Shown here one piece after another: positions 26,532 to 36,854 of a stretch of DNA of 64,000 nucleotides (position 1 is its first letter; each line of letters opens with the position of its first letter). Origin of the DNA: Marinobacter qingdaonensis (GTDB taxonomy: Bacteria; Pseudomonadota; Gammaproteobacteria; Pseudomonadales; Oleiphilaceae); the NCBI RefSeq assembly GCF_034555935.1, contig NZ_JAYDCJ010000003.1:2480001-2544000 (forward strand), read 5' to 3'. The notes beneath the pieces are model-generated. The model worked only from the letters and a program-made list of their open reading frames with translations. It did no database searches and had not been told where the DNA came from. The translations under genes were made by a program, and so were the position numbers.

Positions 26532-27689
26532 ATTTACTGGCGCCTTTCCAATCTCTATTTTTGGTTTTTCGCCCTCCTCGGCGGCCTGTTGCCTTACTGG
26601 TCGCTGTATCTGGAGGGCCGCGGCTTTTCCTATCTGCAGATCGCCACGCTCATGGCGACCATCCAACTCACCAAGATCATCGCTCCGAGTGTCTGGGGCT
26701 GGCTCGGGGACCGTACCGGGCAGAGGGTGCGCCTGGTCCGGTTTGGCGCGATTACCGGTTCGTTGTTCTTCGCTGGCGTGTTCCTTGAGCCTGGCTTCTA
26801 CGGGCTGTTGCTGGTCATGCTGGCGTTCACGTTTTTCTGGAACGCCATTCTGCCGCTGTACGAGGTCATTACCTTGCGGACTCTGGGCGAGCACCGGGAC
26901 CGCTACGGCAAGGTCAGGCTGTGGGGTTCGGTCGGCTTCATAGGCGCGGTAGGGCTGGTGGGTGGTCTGCTGGAGCTGGTGCCCATTGCCACCTTGCCCT
27001 GGCTGTTGCTGCCGGTGTTCGCCGGCATCGCGGTGTCCGCTTTTCTGGTGCCGGCGGAGCGCGGTGAGCGCAAACCCCGGGCGCCTACGGGCAGCCTCAA
27101 GAAAATTGTCAGTCACCCGGCCGTCATCGCCTTTTTCCTGATGAATTTCCTGTTGCAGGTGTCGCACGGCGCCTACTACACCTTTTTCAGCATTCATCTG
27201 GAACAACACGGCTACGGTAAGCTGTCGATCGGCCTGTTGTGGTGCCTGGGTGTGATTGCGGAGATTGGCCTGTTTCTGATCATGCATCGATTGTCCCGGC
27301 GTTTCAGTGTTCGCCAGATCGCCATTGGCGCGCTTGCGCTGACCATGATCCGCTGGGTGCTCATCGCCGAGCTGACCGACGTCATCGGGGTGCTGTTGCT
27401 GGCCCAGTGCCTTCATGCCGCCTCGTATGGGGCGCTGCACGCCATCTCTGTCCAGTACATTCAGGGCTTCTTTGGCGCTCACCATCACGGTCAGGGGCAG
27501 GCGTTGTACAGCGGCCTGACCTTTGGCGCCGGCGGCGCCGTCGGCGCCTGGCTGTCTGGGTTCCTGGTGGACGGCTTTGGCACACCGGCCGCGTTCTGGG
27601 GTGGCGCCGCTACTATGCTGGTGGCCATTCTGGTTACCTGGCGCGGCTTGAGGCCACCACCCAAGGCGCCGTCCATGGCGTCAAGGTAG
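26532..27689 (+). CDS. MFS transporter (HcaT/PPP-type), probable ATT start
   Basis: About 385 aa with 12 predicted membrane helices, of the MFS_1-like / phenylpropionate-permease-like group. Typical blocks are IQLTKIIAPSVWGWLGDRTG, EVITLRTLGEHRDRYGKVRL (loop between helices) and YIQGFFGAHHHGQGQALYSG. The first conventional start is TTG at 26589, but that would cut helix 1 in half. The upstream in-frame residues YWRLSNLYFWFFALLGGL complete the helix and match where family members begin. GAGGGG at 26520-26525 sits six bases before ATT at 26532, so I take ATT as the initiation codon, a rare start known from infC. It follows aroC as in Pseudomonas and overlaps the convergent LysR gene by 9 bp. 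Substrate unknown. Confidence 0.8.
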   Translation: MYWRLSNLYFWFFALLGGLLPYWSLYLEGRGFSYLQIATLMATIQLTKIIAPSVWGWLGDRTGQRVRLVRFGAITGSLFFAGVFLEPGFYGLLLVMLAFTFFWNAILPLYEVITLRTLGEHRDRYGKVRLWGSVGFIGAVGLVGGLLELVPIATLPWLLLPVFAGIAVSAFLVPAERGERKPRAPTGSLKKIVSHPAVIAFFLMNFLLQVSHGAYYTFFSIHLEQHGYGKLSIGLLWCLGVIAEIGLFLIMHRLSRRFSVRQIAIGALALTMIRWVLIAELTDVIGVLLLAQCLHAASYGALHAISVQYIQGFFGAHHHGQGQALYSGLTFGAGGAVGAWLSGFLVDGFGTPAAFWGGAATMLVAILVTWRGLRPPPKAPSMASR

Positions 27690-28568
27690 CAAACCGGTGG
27701 TGGTTTCCTGTTCGTGCACAATGGCGAGCAAGGCCTTGGCAGCGGGGCTCAGTTGCCGGCCCGCCAGGCCCACTGCGCCCAGCACCCGGGTGACACGGTG
27801 GTCGAGTTCCAGCGGGCGGATCGATCGGTCGAGCATGCGAACCGGAAGCACGCTCCAGCCGAGCCCGACACTGGTCATCATTTTGATGGTTTCCAGATAA
27901 TTGGTCGGGAATTGCTGTTGCAGCGGCAGATTGGCTTCCAGAAACAGGCGGCTGACCGTTCGATAGGTGGCGGTTCCGGTATCCGGGAGCAAGGCGGGAT
28001 ACTCGGCCAGATCGGCCAGGGTCACCCGGCCTCGCCGGGTCAGGGCATGGTCGGGGCCGGCGGCAAAGGCCATCGGATCCGGCCATTGCTCATGCACCAC
28101 GAAATGACCCTCCATGCTGTCGCTCAAAGTGACGAAGGCCAGCTCGGCACTGCGTTTGCGCATCTGGGCATAGGCCGCATCGGATTCCATGAACTGGAGG
28201 TTGAGCCGAACTTCCGGGTGTTGGCTGGAGAAGCGCCGGAGCCAGTCGGGCAGATGGTGCAAGCCGATGTGGTGGCTGGCGATGATCTGGAGTTCACCGG
28301 CCAGGGTGTCGGTATCGGGGGAGAGCGACACCCGGGCGTTGTGGATCTCGTCGAGGATGCGCCGGGCGTGGGGCAGCAAACGACTGCCGGCATCGGTCAA
28401 GCGGATCTGCCGATGGCTACGGTCGATCAGGGTCACGTCGAGCTGGTGTTCCAGTGCCGCCAGTCGCTTGCTAATCGCCGGCTGGGTCAGGTGCAGCAGT
28501 TCAGCGGCCTCGGAAAAGGAGCCTTGATCGACGATGGTCAGAAAGGCCCGAAGCGCGTTCGAATCCAT
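27681..28568 (-). CDS. LysR family regulator divergent from leuCDB
   Basis: 295 aa. The N-terminal winged HTH is LRAFLTIVDQGSFSEAAELL and LTQPAISKRLAALEHQL. A LysR substrate-binding domain follows to the C-terminus. It is divergent from leuC with 181 bp between the starts, an arrangement also found in Pseudomonas, where a LysR gene adjoins leuC. It probably controls the leu genes or itself; the effector is unknown. The end of the gene overlaps the MFS gene tail-to-tail. Confidence 0.9.
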   Translation of the reverse strand: MDSNALRAFLTIVDQGSFSEAAELLHLTQPAISKRLAALEHQLDVTLIDRSHRQIRLTDAGSRLLPHARRILDEIHNARVSLSPDTDTLAGELQIIASHHIGLHHLPDWLRRFSSQHPEVRLNLQFMESDAAYAQMRKRSAELAFVTLSDSMEGHFVVHEQWPDPMAFAAGPDHALTRRGRVTLADLAEYPALLPDTGTATYRTVSRLFLEANLPLQQQFPTNYLETIKMMTSVGLGWSVLPVRMLDRSIRPLELDHRVTRVLGAVGLAGRQLSPAAKALLAIVHEQETTTGLLP

Positions 28569-28670
28569 GGTGAGGTCCCCGATGACGGTTGCCCCATCGC
28601 CCCTGTGCGATGCGGATCACTGAAACGCTAAAACATGCCATTTTGGAATGCAATGAATAAAAAACATGAA

Positions 28671-28700
28671 TTGAGGTTATCAAGTGCCCAGGAGTAAGAT
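28671..28700 (+). promoter_or_regulatory. Sigma-70 type promoter for leuCDB
   Basis: TTGAGG (28671-28676), an 18-bp spacer and TAAGAT (28695-28700), 50 bp upstream of the leuC ATG, in the divergent LysR/leuC gap. Confidence 0.6.
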
Positions 28701-28749
28701 AGCTCCATAGCAGCAGAATTAGAAACCCCCAACCGATGAGAGAGTAACC

Positions 28750-30168
28750 ATGGCGGGCAAAACTTTATACGACAAACTCTGGGACGATCACCTGGTCAAG
28801 CAGCGGGAGGACGGCTCCGCCCTGATCTACATCGATCGTCAGTTATTGCACGAAGTGACCTCGCCGCAGGCGTTCGAAGGTTTGCGGTTGGCCAGCCGCA
28901 AGCCTTGGCGCATCGACGCCAACATCGCCACCCCGGATCACAACGTTCCGACCACGGACCGGGACAAGGGCATCGACGGCATCGTCGATCCGGTATCGCG
29001 CACCCAGGTTGAGACCCTGGACAAGAATTGCGACGAATTCGGCATCCTTGAATTCAAGATCAAGGACCAGCGCCAGGGTATCGTGCACGTCATCGGCCCG
29101 GAGCAGGGCGCAACCCTGCCGGGCATGACCATCGTCTGTGGCGACTCCCACACCTCCACCCACGGCGCCTTCGGTTGCCTGGCCCACGGCATCGGTACCT
29201 CCGAGGTGGAGCACGTGCTGGCTACCCAGTGCCTGGTGCAGTCAAAAATGAAGAACATGCTGGTGAAGGTGAACGGCAAGCTCGGACCCGGCGTCACTGG
29301 CAAGGACGTGGTGCTGGCCATCATTGGCAAGATCGGCACGGCGGGCGGTACCGGCCACGCCATTGAATTCGGTGGTGACGCCATTCGGAATCTGAGCATG
29401 GAAGGTCGCATGACCATCTGCAACATGGCGATCGAGGCGGGTGCTCGCGTCGGTATGGTGGCGGTGGATGACACCACCATCAATTACGTGCACGGTCGTC
29501 CGTTTGCCCCGGAAGGCGAGCAATGGGATGCCGCCGTGGCCTATTGGCGCACATTGCACAGCGACGACGATGCGGTGTTTGACAAAGTCGTCGAGCTCGA
29601 CGGCGCTGAAATCACGCCCCAGGTCAGTTGGGGCACGTCGCCGGAGATGGTGGCCGGGGTCAATGGCCAGGTGCCCGACCCGGAGCAGGAAGCCGATCCG
29701 ATCAAACGCGAAGGCATCGTCCGTGCCCTGAAGTACATGGGTCTGCGCCCGAACATGGCTATCACCGAGATTCAGCTGGATCGGGTATTCATCGGTTCCT
29801 GCACCAACAGCCGGATTGAAGATCTGCGCGAGGCCGCCGCCGTGGTGAAAGGGCGGAAAGTCGCCCCTAGCCTGAAGCAGGCCATGGTGGTGCCTGGCTC
29901 GGGCTTGGTGAAGGCCCAGGCCGAGCAGGAAGGCCTGGACCGGATCTTCATCGAGGCAGGGCTTGAGTGGCGGGACCCGGGCTGCTCCATGTGCCTGGCC
30001 ATGAACGCCGACAAACTGGGCCAGGGTGAGCACTGTGCGTCCACCTCCAACCGGAATTTCGAGGGCCGGCAGGGGTTCGGAGGGCGCACCCACCTGGTGA
30101 GCCCGGCCATGGCGGCGGCGGCGGCCGTTACCGGCCACTTCGTTGATGTCCGCGAATTGATGAACTGA
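28750..30168 (+). CDS. leuC: 3-isopropylmalate dehydratase large subunit
   Basis: Aconitase-family subunit that isomerises 2- to 3-isopropylmalate in leucine synthesis. It carries the [4Fe-4S] cysteines in [12 protein letters not shown] and in GCSMCLAMN (CxxC pair). The substrate and fold blocks TPDHNVPT and [13 protein letters not shown] are intact. 472 aa, normal. The first gene of leuCDB; it ends 17 bp before leuD. Confidence 0.97.
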   Translation: MAGKTLYDKLWDDHLVKQREDGSALIYIDRQLLHEVTSPQAFEGLRLASRKPWRIDANIATPDHNVPTTDRDKGIDGIVDPVSRTQVETLDKNCDEFGILEFKIKDQRQGIVHVIGPEQGATLPGMTIVCGDSHTSTHGAFGCLAHGIGTSEVEHVLATQCLVQSKMKNMLVKVNGKLGPGVTGKDVVLAIIGKIGTAGGTGHAIEFGGDAIRNLSMEGRMTICNMAIEAGARVGMVAVDDTTINYVHGRPFAPEGEQWDAAVAYWRTLHSDDDAVFDKVVELDGAEITPQVSWGTSPEMVAGVNGQVPDPEQEADPIKREGIVRALKYMGLRPNMAITEIQLDRVFIGSCTNSRIEDLREAAAVVKGRKVAPSLKQAMVVPGSGLVKAQAEQEGLDRIFIEAGLEWRDPGCSMCLAMNADKLGQGEHCASTSNRNFEGRQGFGGRTHLVSPAMAAAAAVTGHFVDVRELMN

Positions 30169-30185
30169 TCCACAGGAGAAACACC

Positions 30186-30833
30186 ATGCGAGCATTTACG
30201 CAACACCAGGGCCTGGTTGCCCCCATGGACCGTTCCAACGTGGACACGGACATGATCATTCCAAAGCAGTTCCTGAAGTCCATCAAGCGCACCGGCTTTG
30301 GACCGAACCTGTTTGACGAACTTCGCTACCTGGATGAGGGGAAGCCGGATCAGGACTGCGCCAAGCGCCCGATCAATCCGGACTTTGTGCTCAACCAGAG
30401 CCGCTACCAGGGAGCCAGCGTGCTTCTGGCCCGGTCCAATTTCGGTTGTGGCTCCAGTCGGGAGCATGCCCCCTGGGCGCTGGAGGACTTTGGCTTCCGG
30501 GTGATGATCGCGCCCAGCTTTGCAGATATTTTTTACAACAACTGCTTTAAGAATGGGCTGTTACCGATTGTTTTAAAAGAAGAAGCGGTTGATCGGCTTT
30601 TCCAGGAAGTGGAAGCGTCCGAGGGCTACCAATTGAGCGTGGATCTGGAAGCGAAAACGGTGACCACGCCCTCGGGTGAGGTCTTCGGCTTCGACGTGGA
30701 TGATTTTCGTCGCCATTGCCTGCTGAACGGGTTGGACGACATCGGCGTGACCCTGGAAGACGCGGACGCCATCAAGTCCTACGAGGCCCAGCGCCGTCAG
30801 TCAGCTCCCTGGCTGTTCCGTGCCAACCAGTAA
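30186..30833 (+). CDS. leuD: 3-isopropylmalate dehydratase small subunit
   Basis: Swivelling domain that forms the active site with Leu[19 protein letters not shown] is the family signature, and the N-terminal [18 protein letters not shown] is conserved. At 215 aa it has standard length. A strong Shine-Dalgarno (AGGAG) precedes the ATG. It is followed by leuB after 39 bp. Confidence 0.97.
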   Translation: MRAFTQHQGLVAPMDRSNVDTDMIIPKQFLKSIKRTGFGPNLFDELRYLDEGKPDQDCAKRPINPDFVLNQSRYQGASVLLARSNFGCGSSREHAPWALEDFGFRVMIAPSFADIFYNNCFKNGLLPIVLKEEAVDRLFQEVEASEGYQLSVDLEAKTVTTPSGEVFGFDVDDFRRHCLLNGLDDIGVTLEDADAIKSYEAQRRQSAPWLFRANQ

Positions 30834-30872
30834 TTCGTGCCAAATTAAAGTTATCTGACACAGGAAGAAAGC

Positions 30873-31946
30873 ATGTCCAGAACCGTATTGATGTTGCCGG
30901 GCGATGGAATCGGGCCGGAAATCGTGGCCGAGGCCGAGAAAGTCCTGAACAAGGTCAACGACCAGTTTGACCTGGGATTGAGCTTCGAGACCGGGCTGGT
31001 CGGCGGCGCCGCCCTGGATGCCACCGACAGCCCGTTGCCGGACGATACCTTGGACAAGGCCCGAAAAGCCGACGCTATTCTGCTGGGCGCGGTCGGTGGC
31101 CCCAAGTGGGACGGGCTGCCGATGGCCAAGCGCCCGGAAAAAGGCCTGTTGGGGTTGCGCTCCAACCTTGAGTTGTTTGCCAACCTTCGCCCGGCGATCC
31201 TGTACCCGCAGCTGGCGTCGGCCTCGTCCCTGAAACCTGAGGTGGTTTCAGGGCTCGACATCATGATCGTGCGGGAGCTGACCGGGGGTATCTATTTCGG
31301 CCAGCCCCGGGGCGTGCGCGAACTCGAAAGTGGCGAACGGCAGGGTTACAACACCTACGCCTACACCGAATCGGAAATCCGTCGGATTGGCCGGGTGGCC
31401 TTCGAGGCTGCCCAGCAGCGGGGCAAGAAGCTGTGCTCCGTCGACAAGGCCAATGTCCTTGAAGTGACCGTGCTCTGGCGGGAAATCATGAACGATCTGC
31501 GCCGGGAATACCCGGACGTGGAGCTGTCTCACATGTACGTCGATAACGCCGCCATGCAGTTGGTTCGCGCGCCTAAGCAATTCGACGTGATTGTGACTGG
31601 CAACATGTTTGGTGATATTCTTTCTGACGAAGCGGCTATGCTGACCGGCTCCATTGGCATGTTGCCCTCGGCGTCCCTGAACTCTGAAAAGCAGGGCATG
31701 TACGAGCCATGCCACGGGTCGGCGCCTGACATCGCAGGCAAGGGCGTAGCCAATCCGCTGGCCACCATCCTCAGTGCCGCCATGATGCTGCGGTATAGCC
31801 TGGGTGAAGAGAAGGCGGCAGACGCCATCGAAGCGGCGGTCAGCAACGTACTGGATCAGGGCCTGAGAACGGCCGACATCATGTCGGACGGGAGTACCCA
31901 GGTCTCCACCCGCGACATGGGCGAGGCGGTACTCAAGGCGCTTTAA
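30873..31946 (+). CDS. leuB: 3-isopropylmalate dehydrogenase
   Basis: NAD-dependent oxidative decarboxylation of 3-isopropylmalate. The N-terminal [14 protein letters not shown] and the metal/NAD site [20 protein letters not shown] are intact, as is the adenosine-binding [18 protein letters not shown]. 357 aa, typical. It is the last leu gene; a strong hairpin lies between it and asd. Confidence 0.97.
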   Translation: MSRTVLMLPGDGIGPEIVAEAEKVLNKVNDQFDLGLSFETGLVGGAALDATDSPLPDDTLDKARKADAILLGAVGGPKWDGLPMAKRPEKGLLGLRSNLELFANLRPAILYPQLASASSLKPEVVSGLDIMIVRELTGGIYFGQPRGVRELESGERQGYNTYAYTESEIRRIGRVAFEAAQQRGKKLCSVDKANVLEVTVLWREIMNDLRREYPDVELSHMYVDNAAMQLVRAPKQFDVIVTGNMFGDILSDEAAMLTGSIGMLPSASLNSEKQGMYEPCHGSAPDIAGKGVANPLATILSAAMMLRYSLGEEKAADAIEAAVSNVLDQGLRTADIMSDGSTQVSTRDMGEAVLKAL

Positions 31947-31975
31947 GCCTGCGCCTGCTCCAGTCAACTTTGAGA

Positions 31976-32006
31976 CCCGACGGCAACAACATGCTGTTGC
32001 CGCGGG
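31976..32006 (+). terminator. Hairpin between leuB and asd
   Basis: An 8-bp stem CGGCAACA/TGTTGCCG (31981-31988 with 31995-32002) is extended by CCCG/CGGG around one bulged A, giving 12 pairs. No T-tract follows, so full termination is doubtful; it may attenuate or protect the leu message. The leuB-asd gap is 128 bp and otherwise shows nothing. Confidence 0.45.
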
Positions 32007-32074
32007 ATCATCCATCCTGTCCCTGCCAGCGATAAGGGCAGCGGGCGGGCATAAAACGAGGTTCAAGGGTCGCA

Positions 32075-33190
32075 ATGAAGCGAGTTGGACTTGTAGGTTG
32101 GCGCGGCATGGTGGGCTCGGTCCTCATGCAGCGCATGCGTGACGAAAACGACTTTGCCGATATCGAACCGGTATTTTTCTCCACGTCCCAGACCGGGAAG
32201 CCGGCGCCGGATGTGGGCAAGGAGGGGGTTCCGCCTCTCCAGGACGCCTTTGATATCGATACCCTGAAAACCCTGGATGTGATCGTGACCTGTCAGGGTG
32301 GTGATTACACCTCTGCGGTTTACCAGAAACTGCGCGATGCGGGCTGGGACGGTTACTGGATTGATGCGGCATCCACCCTGCGTATGGTTGACCATTCGGT
32401 CATCGTGCTTGATCCGGTCAACCGGAACGTCATCGACGACGCCCTGGCAAAAGGCGTCAAGGACTACATCGGCGGCAACTGCACCGTAAGCCTGATGATG
32501 CTGGCCCTGGGCGGGCTGCTCGAAGAGGACCTGATCGAGTGGGTATCCCCCATGACCTACCAGGCCGCTTCCGGCTCCGGTGCGCAGAACATGCGTGAGC
32601 TGCTCAATCAGATGGGTGACCTGCACGGCAATGTCAAAGCCGAGTTGGCCGATCCGTCTTCCGCCATCCTGGATATTGACCGCAAGGTCACCGAGACCAT
32701 GCGTTCGGGGGATTTCCCGACCGAGCACTTCGGTGTTCCGCTGGCCGGCAGCCTGATTCCGTTCATCGACAAGCAGCTCGATAACGGCATGAGCAAGGAA
32801 GAGTGGAAGGCAGGTGTTGAGACCAACAAGATCCTGGGTCGCAGCGATTCCCCGATTCCGATCGACGGCATCTGTGTCCGGATTGGCGCCATGCGCTCCC
32901 ACAGCCAGGCGCTTACCATCAAGCTCAAGAAGGATCTGCCGGTGGCAGAGATCGAGGCCATCCTGGCGAAAGCGAACGATTGGGTGAAGGTGATCCCGAA
33001 CGACCGCGACGCGACCATGGAAGAGCTTACGCCGGCCAAGGTGACCGGCACCCTGAGCGTTCCCATTGGCCGCATCCGTAAGCTGGCCATGGGGCCCGAG
33101 TACATTTCGGCGTTCACGGTCGGCGACCAGTTGTTGTGGGGGGCGGCGGAGCCGCTGCGGCGTATGCTGCGTATCCTGCAAGAACGTTAA
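32075..33190 (+). CDS. asd: Aspartate-semialdehyde dehydrogenase
   Basis: NADPH-dependent reduction of aspartyl phosphate, at the branch to Lys, Met and Thr. The N-terminal Rossmann motif [17 protein letters not shown] and the catalytic Cys136 in [10 protein letters not shown] mark the gammaproteobacterial class of Asd. A His in the block [17 protein letters not shown] is the expected general base. 371 aa, as in E. coli and Pseudomonas. A strong terminator-like hairpin follows. Confidence 0.97.
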   Translation: MKRVGLVGWRGMVGSVLMQRMRDENDFADIEPVFFSTSQTGKPAPDVGKEGVPPLQDAFDIDTLKTLDVIVTCQGGDYTSAVYQKLRDAGWDGYWIDAASTLRMVDHSVIVLDPVNRNVIDDALAKGVKDYIGGNCTVSLMMLALGGLLEEDLIEWVSPMTYQAASGSGAQNMRELLNQMGDLHGNVKAELADPSSAILDIDRKVTETMRSGDFPTEHFGVPLAGSLIPFIDKQLDNGMSKEEWKAGVETNKILGRSDSPIPIDGICVRIGAMRSHSQALTIKLKKDLPVAEIEAILAKANDWVKVIPNDRDATMEELTPAKVTGTLSVPIGRIRKLAMGPEYISAFTVGDQLLWGAAEPLRRMLRILQER

Positions 33191-33248
33191 GAAATGTTAC
33201 GCAGGGGCAATTAATGCCAACTGTGTCCGGTTTTCACCAAACCGGGAA

Positions 33249-33290
33249 GGGGCGAAGGCTGATTTCAGCCTTCGCCCCTGTTATTTTCAG
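33249..33290 (+). terminator. Terminator after asd
   Basis: A perfect 14-base inverted repeat (33249-33262 with 33265-33278), followed by TGTTATTTTC. It separates asd from fimV. Confidence 0.8.
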
Positions 33291-33350
33291 GAACGCTAGA
33301 GGGTTCCGCTCGATTGGTAAAAAAATGGTACAAGGATTGCGGCTGATTGA

Positions 33351-33379
33351 TTGATAAACCGAGTGTTATCAACAATACT
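33351..33379 (+). promoter_or_regulatory. fimV promoter with overlapping operator-like dyad
   Basis: TTGATA (33351-33356), a 17-bp spacer and AATACT (33374-33379) form a plausible sigma-70 promoter in the 314-bp asd-fimV gap. The -35 is also one arm of a perfect inverted repeat TTGATAA-N8-TTATCAA (33351-33372), a possible operator. The rest of the gap holds the asd terminator and about 125 nt of leader without visible genes. Confidence 0.5.
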
Positions 33380-33504
33380 TGCCGGACCAAAGATTAATTG
33401 CACGACATAATAACTAGAACGATCCAGACGGAAGTCATCCAACCTCGTCCGATTCTGTTTGTACAAAGCAGTAACCGAATAACGGAGACTGGAAAGGAAA
33501 AAGC

Positions 33505-36500
33505 ATGAAGGTACGCAAGCTTGCGGTTGCCCTGGCTCTGGCGGGAGGGCTTGGATCCAGCGTCGCACAGGCCCTGGGGCTGGGAGAAATTGAACTTCAG
33601 TCCTATCTGAATGAGCCTTTGGATGCGGAGATCACTCTGCCCCAAAGCCGCGGAGTGAATCCGAGCGATGTGTTCGTCAACATCGCGCCCGAATCGGCTT
33701 ACGAACGGGTTGGACTCAGCCGCAACCAGTTTCTGAGTAAACTGAGGTTTCAGGTGGTTACCCAGAACGACGGTTCCTTGGCCGTCAACGTTTCTTCCCG
33801 GGAGCCCCTGCGCGAACCGTACCTGAACTTTCTGCTGGAACTGACCTGGCCCAGTGGCCGCCTGATGCGGGAATACGCCGTACTGGTCGACCCGCCGGTC
33901 TACGCCGAAGATTCCGGCATCCAGGAGCAGGTTGCGGCCCCGACGACCTCGGCGGCACCCAGTCAGCCAGCTCCCGCTCGCAGTGCCGAGTCGGTTCGAC
34001 GCCAAACCCAGGCGGAGCAGTCCCTGAGTCGCAGCTACCAGGGCGAAACCTTGGGTCCGACCGGAGCCTCCGATACCCTCTGGACCATCGCCTCCCGCGT
34101 ACGCCCCAATGACAGCGTGTCCACCCAGCAAGTCATGCTGGCGATTCAGGATCTCAACCCCGACGCCTTCATTGACGGAAACATCAACCGACTCAAGCGC
34201 GGAGAAATCCTGCGCGTGCCATCGCTTGAGCAGGTTCAAAGTCGTACCCGTGCTGAGGCAACTCGCGCCGTCAGCCAGCAGAATACCAAATTCCAGTCCC
34301 CCCGCCGCACCGTGGACGCGACCGCCAGTCAGCCGGCCCAGCCGGCACCCCAGCAGGCCGGAACGGGCGGTGATGAGCTCAAGCTTCTGGTTGCCGATAA
34401 CGACAGTCGTGAAACCACCGAAGGCGGCTCCGCCGGTGGCGATGCCGATCTGCCGGGCGGGGTAGACGCCGGTTCTGCCGCAGCCATGGAAGAACTGGAG
34501 CGGGCCCGTCGTGAAAACGATGAACTGAATACCCGCGTTGAAGACCTGCAGGATCAGGTACAGACCCTGCAGCGTCTGCTCGAACTGAAGAACAGTCAGC
34601 TGGCGGATATGCAGCAGCGGGCGGGTGAAGAGTCCGACGTGGCGGTGGCGCCGGAAACCGGAACCGGTTCCGACGCGAACGCGCCCGCGGGCGAGCCCGC
34701 CCAGGCCGACGCTGCCGCCGATGCCGATGACGTGTCAGGGGCCGAGGGTACCGAGGCGGCTGCCAGTGCCGAAGCTCAGGATGCCTCCGCCTCCGACCAG
34801 GCAGAAGCCGTGACTGATGGCGAGGCCGGGACCGATGCGGTTGCCGGGGAGGAATCAGCGACCGGTGAGGATGTGGCTGAATCCGAGCAGGCCGCGACCA
34901 GTACCACCGATGAGGCTGATGCCAGCGCCACAGCGGCACCGGAGGCATCACAGGCATCCGAGGCCGCTGCACCCGCAGCGGAGCCGGAGGTTCAGCCAGC
35001 TCAGTCGGTCGTTCAGGAGCCGGCCGCCGATAAACCGTTCCCGGGCAACGTGATCGACGCGATCAAACAGAACCCGATCTATCAGATTGCCCTGGGTGGC
35101 GGCCTGATTCTCCTGCTGTTGCTTCTGCTGGTCATTGCCCGTCGCAACGCCAATCGGGAAAAAGCCTTCTACGATCAGCTCAACAGTGATTCCGGTGATG
35201 AGAACGATTCGTTCGCGCTCAGCCTCGATGACGATGAGGCCGAGCCAGCAGCCGGTCAGGACCCGATTGCCGAGGCGGACACCTACATCGCCTATGGCCG
35301 TCACGAGCAGGCCGCGCAAACCCTGGAGAATGCCATTTCCCGTGAGCCCAGTCGCACCGATTTGCGGCTGAAGCTGCTTGCGGTTTATGCCGACAGTCAG
35401 GATCGCGCCTCGTTCGACAAGCAGTTCGGCGAACTGGAAGCCCTGGACGACGACGAAGCCACGGCTTCTGCCATGGCCCTTCGCAGCCAGCTGGATGAAG
35501 CTGAGTCGATGCCGAGCATCGATGACCTGGAATCCCAGTTGCGCTCGGATTCGTTCGGCGGCGCCGAGGTGAGCGAGATGGCCACCGAAGCCGCGGAGCA
35601 AGAGGACGACGAACTCCAGTTGTCGGATGAGCTGCTTGCGGACCAGTACGACGCACAGAAGGAAGAGCAGGTCGAGAACGAGTTCGGCGAGCTGGACAGC
35701 GACTTTGCCGACTTTGACCTGAACGAGGTCGAATCGGCGGAAGAGTCCGCCACGGCTTCCGTGGACGAGGCTGAGGAGGCTCCGAAAGACAAGAGTGCCG
35801 ATGATTTGATCGAATACGATCTGTCCGATATTTCCACGGGGTCGGACGGAGACGCTGCCGAGGAGTCCGCGGACGACGCGGAAGTGGCGAGCCTCGAGTC
35901 GAATGACGACTATTCGGCCCTGGAAATCGAATTCGACGAACCGGCCGATCGCACTGAGCAGCCCGAAGCGGCAGCCGAAGAGCTTGATCTCGATCTTGAA
36001 CTCGACAGCGCCCTGGAAGAAGAGCTTGAGGCTGAATCGACCTCGGCGGCGCCCACCAACGAAGTTGCCGATGCCGAAGAGCAGGTGGTGGACGAGGACA
36101 TGGACTCGCTGGATGAGTCATTCCTCGACGAACTGGATGCCGAGCTCGACAAGGTCGCTGATGAAGATGGCGAGCTGGGTGGTGAGGAGATTGAGGAATC
36201 CACCCTGGATGATCTTGAGCTGGATGTCTCGGATGAAGACCTGGCGCTGATGGAGGAATTCTCCGACTCGGCGGATTCCGCCAATTCGGAGGCCGAGCCT
36301 GCTCAGGCGCTTGATGACGACCTGGACCTTGAAGATGCCCTGGGCGATGACGACACCCTCGGCAACCTCGAGGCCGACAGTCCCGAAGCCGAGGTCGCTG
36401 GCACCGAGGAGCTCGAGGATCTGGAGGAGCTGGAAGGGCTCGCGCCGGCCGACGAGCTGGAGGAGTCGGAGGTGGTTTCCGAGTCGGATCCAGAGACCGA

Positions 36501-36762
36501 GCTTCCCGTGGCTTCCGAAAAGGTAGGTGAGGACGCCGATATGGCGGAGACAGTCGATATCGACGAAAACGAACTCGGCGACGATGATGACTTTGATTTC
36601 CTGGCGGGTACCGACGAGGCAGCGACCAAGCTGGACCTGGCTCGGGCCTACATTGAAATGGGCGACAGCGATGGCGCCCGGGACATTCTGGAGGAAGTTG
36701 CCCTGGAAGGGGACAGCGACCAGAAAACCGAAGCACAGGAACTTCTTAAAAATCTGGCCTGA
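33505..36762 (+). CDS. fimV: FimV/HubP polar landmark protein
   Basis: Large inner-membrane hub that binds peptidoglycan and recruits type IV pilus, chemotaxis and cyclase components to the pole. 1085 aa. The signal peptide ends near AQA; the FimV N-terminal domain GEIELQSYLNEPLDAEI follows. A LysM-like region lies at about 192-247 (NPDAFIDGNINRLKRGEIL), a coiled coil at about 330-372, an Ala/Glu/Asp linker, one membrane helix at about 526-548, and a very acidic cytoplasmic tail. The tail ends in the conserved FimV C-terminal TPR helix pair (TKLDLARAYIEMGDSDGARD). Position between asd and truA is as in Pseudomonas. Confidence 0.95.
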   Translation: MKVRKLAVALALAGGLGSSVAQALGLGEIELQSYLNEPLDAEITLPQSRGVNPSDVFVNIAPESAYERVGLSRNQFLSKLRFQVVTQNDGSLAVNVSSREPLREPYLNFLLELTWPSGRLMREYAVLVDPPVYAEDSGIQEQVAAPTTSAAPSQPAPARSAESVRRQTQAEQSLSRSYQGETLGPTGASDTLWTIASRVRPNDSVSTQQVMLAIQDLNPDAFIDGNINRLKRGEILRVPSLEQVQSRTRAEATRAVSQQNTKFQSPRRTVDATASQPAQPAPQQAGTGGDELKLLVADNDSRETTEGGSAGGDADLPGGVDAGSAAAMEELERARRENDELNTRVEDLQDQVQTLQRLLELKNSQLADMQQRAGEESDVAVAPETGTGSDANAPAGEPAQADAAADADDVSGAEGTEAAASAEAQDASASDQAEAVTDGEAGTDAVAGEESATGEDVAESEQAATSTTDEADASATAAPEASQASEAAAPAAEPEVQPAQSVVQEPAADKPFPGNVIDAIKQNPIYQIALGGGLILLLLLLLVIARRNANREKAFYDQLNSDSGDENDSFALSLDDDEAEPAAGQDPIAEADTYIAYGRHEQAAQTLENAISREPSRTDLRLKLLAVYADSQDRASFDKQFGELEALDDDEATASAMALRSQLDEAESMPSIDDLESQLRSDSFGGAEVSEMATEAAEQEDDELQLSDELLADQYDAQKEEQVENEFGELDSDFADFDLNEVESAEESATASVDEAEEAPKDKSADDLIEYDLSDISTGSDGDAAEESADDAEVASLESNDDYSALEIEFDEPADRTEQPEAAAEELDLDLELDSALEEELEAESTSAAPTNEVADAEEQVVDEDMDSLDESFLDELDAELDKVADEDGELGGEEIEESTLDDLELDVSDEDLALMEEFSDSADSANSEAEPAQALDDDLDLEDALGDDDTLGNLEADSPEAEVAGTEELEDLEELEGLAPADELEESEVVSESDPETELPVASEKVGEDADMAETVDIDENELGDDDDFDFLAGTDEAATKLDLARAYIEMGDSDGARDILEEVALEGDSDQKTEAQELLKNLA

Positions 36763-36788
36763 TTCGTTATAATCTAAGCCAACCAAGC

Positions 36789-36841
36789 AGCGAGCGCCGG
36801 CCGTCGAACCCTGTTTCGACGTGATCCGGCGCTTCGCTTTT
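36789..36841 (+). terminator. Terminator after fimV
   Basis: A long hairpin: outer stem 36789-36800 with 36826-36838, inner perfect stem 36802-36808 with 36815-36821, ending in TTTT. It lies just before truA, so truA-trpF probably needs readthrough or its own promoter. Confidence 0.7.
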
Positions 36842-36854
36842 CAGCACCACTGTT

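Noticed and set aside
25047..27488. Open reading frame of 813 codons on the minus strand opposite prmB-aroC-MFS
   Set aside because: It lies wholly antisense to three well-supported genes, has no recognisable domain and is His/Gln/Arg-rich, as expected of an antisense frame in GC-rich DNA.
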